From: an uncultured Lachnobacterium sp.
GTDB taxonomy: Bacteria > Bacillota > Clostridia > Lachnospirales > Lachnospiraceae
Assembly: GCA_900548765.1 (NCBI GenBank)
Contig: URLU01000015.1
Location: forward strand, 1-19,628
Length of the DNA stretch: 19,628 nt
Direction of reading: 5' to 3'
The notes beneath the pieces are model-generated. The model was given only the letters and a program-made list of their open reading frames with translations, had not been told where the DNA came from and made no database searches. This document shows positions 13,616 to 19,628 of the stretch, one piece after another. How positions within the stretch are numbered: the first letter of the stretch is position 1; every line of letters starts with the position of its first letter. The translations under genes were made by a program, and so were the position numbers.

Positions 13616-14785
13616 ATGGAATCCACATTAAGAAGAACATGGGCTGAAATAGATTTAGATGCACTTGCCCATAACTATAATGTGCTCAGAAAACACATAG
13701 GTGAAAACGTTAAATTTCTGGGAGTGGTAAAAGCAGATGCCTACGGACATGGCTCTGTGCAGGTCAGCAGGCTGCTTCAAGATCTGGGTGCCGATTATCT
13801 GGCAGTCAGCAGCATAGATGAAGCCATCGAGCTTAGAAAAAATGACATCACCATGCCAATCCTTATTCTTGGACACACTCCAAGGGAACAGGTGGCAGAG
13901 CTTATAAAATACAATATCACCCAGGCTGTCACCTGTCAGGCTAAAGCCATAGAATACAGCGAGGAAGCTGTAAAGACAGGAGGCACTTTAAAAATACATA
14001 TCAAGGTTGACACCGGCATGTCACGACTTGGATATTTATGTGATAATGATTTCTTTGAAAACGGAGTTGAGGGAATCTGCCACGGCTGCTCACTTCCGGG
14101 ACTTGATGCTGAGGGAATCTTCACACATTTTGCAGTATCAGATGAAGAGGGAGAAGAAAACGAGGCATACACAAGACATCAGTTTAAGCTTTTTACCGAT
14201 GTCATAGATGCAGTAGAAAAAAAACTTGGTCATAAATTTAAAATCAGACACTGTGCCAACACAGGCGCAGTTGCCAAATATCCTGAAACCTGGCTTGATA
14301 TGGTGCGCCCTGGTCTCCTGCTCTACGGATATGGTGAGTTTGCGGAAGAACTTGGTCTCATGCCTGTCATGACACTAAAAACCACAGTGAGCACGATAAA
14401 GATATATCCTGCCGGAACAGCCATAAGCTACGGCGGTATCTACAAGACTGCAGATACAACCAGAATCGGTGTCGTGCCATACGGTTATGCTGATGGCTTT
14501 TTCAGATGCCTGTCCAACAAGTACTCTCTCATGACCAGGGAAGGTGCGGCTCCTGTCCGCGGAAAAATCTGTATGGATATGTGTATGATTGACTTAACTG
14601 ACAAGCCTTCTGTAGATGTTGGAAGCGAAGTAGAAATATTTGGCAAAAATAATTCTATAAACAATATGGCTCAGATAGCCCAGACCATACCATATGAGCT
14701 GACCTGTGCTGTAAGCAAACGAGTTCCGCGATTCTACATAAAGGATGGAGCAGTCGTAGAAAAGGAACTCTTACTTAGAGGCTAG
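13616..14785 (+). CDS. alr: alanine racemase
   Basis: PLP-dependent enzyme interconverting L- and D-alanine in the cytoplasm, supplying D-alanine for peptidoglycan. 389 residues, the usual length. The Schiff-base lysine is K39 in VVKADAYGHG near the N-terminus; the second catalytic base is Y272 in GTAISYGGIY. The PLP-phosphate and substrate regions HCANTGAV (212-219) and MVRPGLLLYG (229-238) are intact, as is GKICMDMCMIDLTD in the C-terminal beta domain. GGAGG at 13604-13608 is 7 nt before the ATG. It is a single-gene unit with its own promoter and terminator, divergent from ilvNC. Confidence 0.97.
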   Translation: MESTLRRTWAEIDLDALAHNYNVLRKHIGENVKFLGVVKADAYGHGSVQVSRLLQDLGADYLAVSSIDEAIELRKNDITMPILILGHTPREQVAELIKYNITQAVTCQAKAIEYSEEAVKTGGTLKIHIKVDTGMSRLGYLCDNDFFENGVEGICHGCSLPGLDAEGIFTHFAVSDEEGEENEAYTRHQFKLFTDVIDAVEKKLGHKFKIRHCANTGAVAKYPETWLDMVRPGLLLYGYGEFAEELGLMPVMTLKTTVSTIKIYPAGTAISYGGIYKTADTTRIGVVPYGYADGFFRCLSNKYSLMTREGAAPVRGKICMDMCMIDLTDKPSVDVGSEVEIFGKNNSINNMAQIAQTIPYELTCAVSKRVPRFYIKDGAVVEKELLLRG

Positions 14786-14800
14786 TTTTCATATATACAT

Positions 14801-14838
14801 AAAACCTGCCACCGGCAGCCTCTCTTGCATACTTTGGC
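14801..14838 (+). repeat. isolated fragment like the 44-nt cassette of repeat copy 1
   Basis: AAAACCTGCCACCGGCAGC (14801-14819) matches 8053-8071 at 18 of 19 positions, and ACTTTGGC (14831-14838) matches 8083-8090 exactly at the same distance. The region between is weakly similar. It forms the small palindrome CTGCCACCGGCAG. No arms or other core parts of the element are visible here. Confidence 0.6.
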
Positions 14839-14885
14839 ATTGAAAAACCAGCCATTCATATTTTTGCAAATTATTTTGTATACAT

Positions 14886-14925
14886 AATGCCCTGTGAATC
14901 CATTAGGAACTCACAGGGCATTTTT
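14886..14925 (+). terminator. intrinsic terminator of alr
   Basis: A perfect 12-bp stem pairs 14886-14897 with 14911-14922, followed by TTTTT. On the minus strand the T-run is poor, so it is less convincing for the converging diguanylate cyclase gene. Confidence 0.85.
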
Positions 14926-15006
14926 AATAATCTCCTATGTACTACAGCTTTCTGTACTGTCAGACACAAAACATATCTCATTGACATATACGCATATTGC
15001 TTTAAA

Positions 15007-16671
15007 TTACCGCCTCGACTGCTTGTATTCATACATCTGCCTGTCAGCCTGCTCATAGAGCTTCCAGATACTGACATTTTCATTTTCCTGACTGGTGGCA
15101 ATTCCAACAGAGAACTGAATCTGTCCATGGGCAAGCTTTGCATTTTCCTTTTTTATAAGCTCAGACAGTTCTTCAATCCGCCTGTGCAGCTTGTCTTCCG
15201 GCACATACTTAAGAATTACTACAAACTCATCTCCTCCCATACGTCCCACACAGTCTGCTTCTCTAAAGACACTGCTCAGACAGCGGCCAAAGCTTTTAAG
15301 AAGCTCGTCTCCTGCCAGATGACCATAGGTATCGTTTACTTCCTTAAAATAATCCAAGTCAAAGTTCAGTATGGATACCGGCTCTGCCTCTGTTTCGAAC
15401 TTACGCATAATGTTGTCACACCAGGCTCTGTTTCTCAGACCTGTCAGATGGTCGAAATATGCCATGTCATAGAGCTTTTTCTTTTCAATATTCTTGTATA
15501 TCTGCTCGTACATAGAGCCCACAAAGCTGATAAACATACATATGATAAAGAAAGCCACACCAAAAGGCACAAAGCTCTGCTTAAGCTGAATTGAAGGACT
15601 CACCTTGTGATTGTATCTGTAGCGTATCAGCTCCAGAATCACAAAAAGCAAAAACAGTAAGAATCCAAGCAAAAAATGTCTAATAGCCTTTGCGTTCGTC
15701 TGCTCTCTTAAGGCATTGACCAGCACAATACAGCCTATGATTGTCGTGATAACTCCACTCAACTGGAACCAGTGGACAGTGGCCGGGAAATGAAGGACAT
15801 TGATACAGTTCAATACGATTAATATCGTAAATACAACACACAATATATATCCCCAAATCTTAAACGCCACCCTGTATACAGCATTCTCAACAATCAGCCA
15901 GAGGAAAAACACCATGCTTACAAAGGCTATATAGATAGCACAGTATTCCATGGTTCCCGATATTCTGAAATCATCTATCAAAATAGAGCTAATCCTGCTG
16001 TTGCAGAAAAGCCATATACCTGAGCTCCAGGCAAACACGCCCAGCACAATCAGGATCCTGTTCCTGTCATCAGATTCTCTCAGATTGATTCCAGCCAGTA
16101 TTGAAAAAAATCCAAAAATCATCAAAAACGAAACTATCATAATAGAGAAAAGATTTCCACCAACAAAAATCTGAGGAATCCTCTCTGTATTTACAAGCGA
16201 TATAGTATCAAAGGAGGTAAAGGAATTCTTCTCTCCAAAGGTAAATCTCATGGTCAGGGTTTTCCCCCTGTAGTCCTCAGGTAAACCAATCCATACAATT
16301 CCGTTTCCAAGCAGATTGCCCTGCGCATAATTATCTTCGTTGTAGCCTTCAAATTTTTTACCATCCAGAAATACCTCAAGCCTGCTATAGCGCAGAAGCA
16401 TGGAAATAGAACTGCGCCTGAATCCGTCATCAGGTAAAACCCTTGATATCTCAATAGTTTCTCCCCTGTCTACATCAGAAAAAAACATCTTTGACAGGTC
16501 TACATTCTCTCTTGACTTTCCATCCATAGTGACTGTCCAGTGGTCATCTAAAATAATCTGGTTACAATCTACTACTTTATTAATCTGTAACTGCACAAAT
16601 ATCAGCAATGCAATTATTGCCATTATAAACAGCACCATGCGGACTGCCGTTGAAATGTGTCTCCTAGACAT
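15007..16671 (-). CDS. membrane diguanylate cyclase with 7TM sensor (7TMR-DISM-like)
   Basis: A 554-residue protein predicted to make c-di-GMP from two GTP. An N-terminal hydrophobic helix (about 12-29) precedes an extracytoplasmic beta-rich domain (about 40-165). Seven hydrophobic helices follow, near 172-194, 206-224, 242-262, 272-293, 303-320, 332-350 and 368-386. The order extracellular domain, 7TM, cytoplasmic output matches the 7TMR-DISM sensor class. The GGDEF domain occupies about 400-554: DHLTGLRNR (407-415), the GTP-site NFDLDYFKEVND (436-447) and an intact active site GGDEF (479-483). An RxxD inhibitory site (R470, D473) lies five residues before it, so product inhibition is expected. 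It is last in the operon, 44 nt after the hybrid kinase gene. No EAL or HD-GYP domain is present. Confidence 0.93.
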   Translation of the reverse strand: MSRRHISTAVRMVLFIMAIIALLIFVQLQINKVVDCNQIILDDHWTVTMDGKSRENVDLSKMFFSDVDRGETIEISRVLPDDGFRRSSISMLLRYSRLEVFLDGKKFEGYNEDNYAQGNLLGNGIVWIGLPEDYRGKTLTMRFTFGEKNSFTSFDTISLVNTERIPQIFVGGNLFSIMIVSFLMIFGFFSILAGINLRESDDRNRILIVLGVFAWSSGIWLFCNSRISSILIDDFRISGTMEYCAIYIAFVSMVFFLWLIVENAVYRVAFKIWGYILCVVFTILIVLNCINVLHFPATVHWFQLSGVITTIIGCIVLVNALREQTNAKAIRHFLLGFLLFLLFVILELIRYRYNHKVSPSIQLKQSFVPFGVAFFIICMFISFVGSMYEQIYKNIEKKKLYDMAYFDHLTGLRNRAWCDNIMRKFETEAEPVSILNFDLDYFKEVNDTYGHLAGDELLKSFGRCLSSVFREADCVGRMGGDEFVVILKYVPEDKLHRRIEELSELIKKENAKLAHGQIQFSVGIATSQENENVSIWKLYEQADRQMYEYKQSRR

Positions 16672-16715
16672 ACCTACCTCTCAATCTATTTACTGACTAA
16701 AAGAATACCATCTTG

Positions 16716-18641
16716 TCAGATATATTTCAACAAAATTGGAATCATTTTCCCCATATCTATTGGTTTTGCAGCGTAATCATTCATTCCGGCCTCCAAAGCC
16801 TTCTTTTTATCCTCTGCAAAAGCGTTGGCAGTCATTGCAATAACCGGTATATTGGCTTTCTTTTTATTAGCAAGATGTCTGATTTTCTTAGTGGTACTAT
16901 AGCCATCTAAAACAGGCATCTGCACATCCATCAGAATCAGGCTGTAATACTCATCAGAAGCCTTTTCCAGCATTTCAGCACATATAACTCCGTTTTCTGC
17001 CCTGTCTACTATCACTCCGTGCTCTTCCAGAAGTTCAATTGCAATCTCTGCATTTAAGTCATTATCCTCTGCAAGTAAAATATGCTTTCCCTGTAAGACA
17101 GCCTCATCATCATCAAATACTGCCTGTTTAGGCTGTGTCTCCTCATAGTTTGCTATGCGGCAGGGAAACTTAATTGTAAATGTAGTTCCAACACCTACCG
17201 CACTCGCCACACCTATTGTTCCATCCAGCATGTCAACGATTTTTCTCACGATTCCCATGCCAAGACCTGTACCCTCGATTCCACTGGTGGTAGAATTCCG
17301 TTCTCTTGTAAAGGCTTCAAAAATATGCTCCTGAAACTCCTTGGACATACCGATTCCTGTATCTTCAAATATCATCTCATGGGTTATATACCCATCGCCC
17401 AGATCGTCTATCTGCCGGATTGAACAGTTAATAGAGCCACCCTCAGCAGTGTATTTGATTGAATTGCTTACAATATTCAGGATAACCTCAGTTATAAGAG
17501 TTGCGTCCATATACACATATGGATGTGTTATCTCTTTTGAAACCGACAGCTTCAACTGCTTTTTTTCCAGCTCTGGCTGAATCATTGTAAGACAGCTGTC
17601 CATGATGCTTCCAGCCTCTACTGCAGTTTCCTCAACAACCGTTTTGCCTGACTCTATACGGGATAGTTCAAGTACACTGTCAATAATCGACAGCATTTTG
17701 CCACCACTTATCTGTATCTTTTCAAAACATTCACCGGCCTTCTGAGAATTGGTAAGATTTTTACGGCCAATCTCTGCAAATCCAAGTATGGCATTCATTG
17801 GTGTTCTGATGTCATGGCTCATGTTAAAGAGGAAGGTGGATTTTGCCTCATTGGCTGCGTTGGCTCTGGATGCTGCCTCATGCAGTTCATACTGCCTTAC
17901 GGCTTCCGTCTCCCTCTGCTTTCTGTAAATGTAAGCAATTATAACAGTAACGACTAGAAGTATAAGTGCCATAATTACAGCTATTCCCGCTGTCCTGCCC
18001 TTACTTTTAGAAAGATAAACATAGGTATCCTCCATGTCTATCTCTATACACAGGGCACCTATCACATCACCTGAGCCATCTGAAGCATACACAGGATAAC
18101 AGGCTGTAAATATATGTCCCCATGTGGTGTCGATAATCTTCTGCGAATAGGTAATCTCTCCCTTTAAAGCGGATTCAATATATGGAATCATTTCCTCCTC
18201 TATGTAGGTACCCGGATATGCGAAGTCCTCTGCATCTAAATCCAGTCCATCCACCAGATATACCAGATTTCCATCCACATCTCTGCCGGCAGTGTACAGA
18301 TATCGCGTAGAATTCAGGTTTCTGAGCCCATTTAACATCTGCTGAAGCTCTATGTAGCGTTCTGATTTCATATCAGCTGTAGAAGTAATTGATGTGAAAT
18401 CATCCCTTGTGAACTTGTTTGAAATCAAGGAGCTCATGGCGTCAGAGCATTTGGTATCTCTTTCCAGTGAATACTCAAGTATCGAGCTGCTATAGCCGCT
18501 CTGGATGACAAAGGTATATGCCAGAAAGAGGAAGCCAATGACGAGAGCTGCAATAACCACGCCCAATATCGTGTGATATTTACTTTTCATCATAAAATTT
18601 TCCCCCTGCCTGCATGCAGATTGTATTTTGTCTTCTATCAT
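16716..18641 (-). CDS. hybrid sensor histidine kinase with C-terminal receiver
   Basis: About 641 residues from the ATG at 18639-18641, which has GGAGG 8 nt upstream; the frame is open 12 codons higher, and an ATG 16 codons lower with GGGGG before it is a possible alternative. Membrane helices near 24-46 and 217-239 flank an extracytoplasmic sensor of about 170 residues with a Cache/PAS-like YLYTAGRDVDGNLVYLVDG segment. Then follow the phospho-accepting H276 in FNMSHDIRTPMNAILGF, an N-box (VILNIVSNSIKYT), EDTGIGM and GTGLGMGIV in the ATPase domain, and a receiver with D572 in ILMDVQMPVLDGY and the KP motif near 627. No HAMP or Hpt domain is visible. It is 39 nt after a related kinase gene. 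Confidence 0.93.
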   Translation of the reverse strand: MIEDKIQSACRQGENFMMKSKYHTILGVVIAALVIGFLFLAYTFVIQSGYSSSILEYSLERDTKCSDAMSSLISNKFTRDDFTSITSTADMKSERYIELQQMLNGLRNLNSTRYLYTAGRDVDGNLVYLVDGLDLDAEDFAYPGTYIEEEMIPYIESALKGEITYSQKIIDTTWGHIFTACYPVYASDGSGDVIGALCIEIDMEDTYVYLSKSKGRTAGIAVIMALILLVVTVIIAYIYRKQRETEAVRQYELHEAASRANAANEAKSTFLFNMSHDIRTPMNAILGFAEIGRKNLTNSQKAGECFEKIQISGGKMLSIIDSVLELSRIESGKTVVEETAVEAGSIMDSCLTMIQPELEKKQLKLSVSKEITHPYVYMDATLITEVILNIVSNSIKYTAEGGSINCSIRQIDDLGDGYITHEMIFEDTGIGMSKEFQEHIFEAFTRERNSTTSGIEGTGLGMGIVRKIVDMLDGTIGVASAVGVGTTFTIKFPCRIANYEETQPKQAVFDDDEAVLQGKHILLAEDNDLNAEIAIELLEEHGVIVDRAENGVICAEMLEKASDEYYSLILMDVQMPVLDGYSTTKKIRHLANKKKANIPVIAMTANAFAEDKKKALEAGMNDYAAKPIDMGKMIPILLKYI

Positions 18642-18680
18642 CCTGTCAACCTCCAAATATATGTGCATGTGAAACAATTG

Positions 18681-19628
18681 TTAAAAATCATTCTTATTTT
18701 CCAGTACCCGCTGCATTGTGGTTATAAGATTATCAATGTTTATTGGCTTAGCAAGATGGGCATTCATGCCAGCCTGGATACATTTATCTATATCCTCCTT
18801 AAATGCATTTGCAGTCATGGCAATGATAGGGATGCCTGCGTTTTTGTTATCAAGCCCGCGGATTGCTCTTGCTGCCTCATAACCATTCATAACCGGCATC
18901 TGAATATCCATGAGAATTAAGTCATAATATAATTCCGGTCTGCTGTACAAGGCCTCCAGACAGCAGCTTCCGTTTTCTGCCCGGTCTATATTTACGCCTT
19001 CTCTGGTAAGAATCTCCGTGGCAATCTCTGCATTCAGCTCATTATCCTCTACCAGTAAAACTCTTTTGTCCTTAAGAACCATAGTCTTCTCATCATCACT
19101 ATTGCCAATGACAGCTTCTTCTGTCGTTTCTTCATCCTCTGCAATTAAAAATGACAGGTAAATAGTAAATCTGGTACCCTGGCCTAACCGGCTCTCCACC
19201 TCAATATTTCCATCCATCAAATCAACAAGTGCTTTCACAATAGGAAGTCCAAGTCCCGCCCCAGCTACCTTGCTCTCAGTACTTGTGCGTTCTCTGGAAA
19301 ACGGCTCAAATATATGCGGCAGATAGTCTTCGTGCATGCCAATACCATTGTCCTCTACCTCAATACAATAATCTGCATAATCCTCCCGGTCCGATTTCAG
19401 CTCCTTTATAGAAAATATAACCCTGCCATTATCCGGAGTATACTTTACAGCGTTGCTCAGGATATTCAACACGATTTCCCTGAATTTTGTAATATCACAT
19501 ATTATGTTCTCATGCTTTATGTCAAAATCACATACAAATTCCAGCTTTTTCCTGTCTATCTGGGGTTCAATTACTGCATTTAACACTTTGACAAAGTTCT
19601 TGAGGCTGCCGGTTTCTTCCCTGAGTTC
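18681..19628 (-). CDS. hybrid histidine kinase, C-terminal part only
   Basis: The frame is open to the window edge, so the start and the H-box are outside; 315 residues are visible. A GTG at 19584-19586 is not the true start, because the upstream codons (ELREETGSLKNFVKV) continue the same kinase sequence as in related proteins. The ATPase domain shows FREIVLNILSNAVKYT, EDNGIGM and GAGLGLPIVKAL; the receiver has LVEDNELNAEIA, the phospho-acceptor Asp in LILMDIQMPVMNGYEA, and AKPINIDNL. It is similar along its length to the next kinase gene, suggesting tandem duplication. It belongs to the same operon as that gene and the diguanylate cyclase. Confidence 0.92.
   Translation of the reverse strand, partial: ELREETGSLKNFVKVLNAVIEPQIDRKKLEFVCDFDIKHENIICDITKFREIVLNILSNAVKYTPDNGRVIFSIKELKSDREDYADYCIEVEDNGIGMHEDYLPHIFEPFSRERTSTESKVAGAGLGLPIVKALVDLMDGNIEVESRLGQGTRFTIYLSFLIAEDEETTEEAVIGNSDDEKTMVLKDKRVLLVEDNELNAEIATEILTREGVNIDRAENGSCCLEALYSRPELYYDLILMDIQMPVMNGYEAARAIRGLDNKNAGIPIIAMTANAFKEDIDKCIQAGMNAHLAKPINIDNLITTMQRVLENKNDF

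Noticed and set aside
19584..19586. GTG as the start of the last kinase gene
   Set aside because: The frame stays open to the window edge with kinase-like sequence upstream; the gene is truncated by the window.

Overview
The window (about 40% GC by eye, AT-rich intergenic DNA, Firmicute-type Shine-Dalgarno sites and sigma-A promoters, a T-box leader, a DUF6062-family gene, GGDEF and CheX-like signalling genes) most resembles a motile anaerobe of the Lachnospiraceae, such as the Agathobacter/Roseburia/Eubacterium rectale group. The taxonomic call is inference from gene content. It is ordinary chromosome rather than a phage or plasmid: I see no transposase, integrase, CRISPR array, rRNA or tRNA gene.

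Layout: the start of a small membrane protein (1-217, minus, runs off the edge); a two-gene signalling operon (CheY-like receiver plus a protein with four 29-residue MshEN-like repeats joined to a CheX-like domain, 392-1672); thrC (minus); an orphan AP2/HNH-like protein (3400-4200); leuCD (minus), divergent from a LysR regulator that is coupled to a DUF6062 gene (6257-7927); leuS (minus) with a leucine T-box leader; ilvN-ilvC (minus); alr (plus); and a minus-strand operon of two hybrid histidine kinases and a membrane diguanylate cyclase (15007-19628, 5' end outside the window).

The metabolic genes centre on branched-chain amino acids and threonine: leuCD, ilvNC, leuS under leucine-tRNA control, and thrC, which supplies threonine, the isoleucine precursor. 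ilvB, leuA and leuB are not here, so the pathway is split across loci. An 11-base sequence is shared by the regions upstream of leuC and ilvN.

The most striking signal is a pair of non-coding elements on either side of leuS (7946-8226 and 10847-11083). Each has 35-bp terminal arms that pair with each other almost perfectly, yet the arm sequence differs between the copies at 16 of 35 positions, every change being matched on the other arm. A second 19-bp stem, two 14-nt internal-loop strands and the mismatch positions are kept in identical register. This looks like a large structured RNA or hairpin-based repeat family. Copy 1 contains a 44-nt cassette that copy 2 lacks, and a fragment like that cassette stands alone after alr. 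Copy 2 lies between the T-box terminator and leuS. A second notable signal is the predicted c-di-GMP link: a putative MshEN sensor fused to a CheX-like domain and a complete GGDEF enzyme in the same window.
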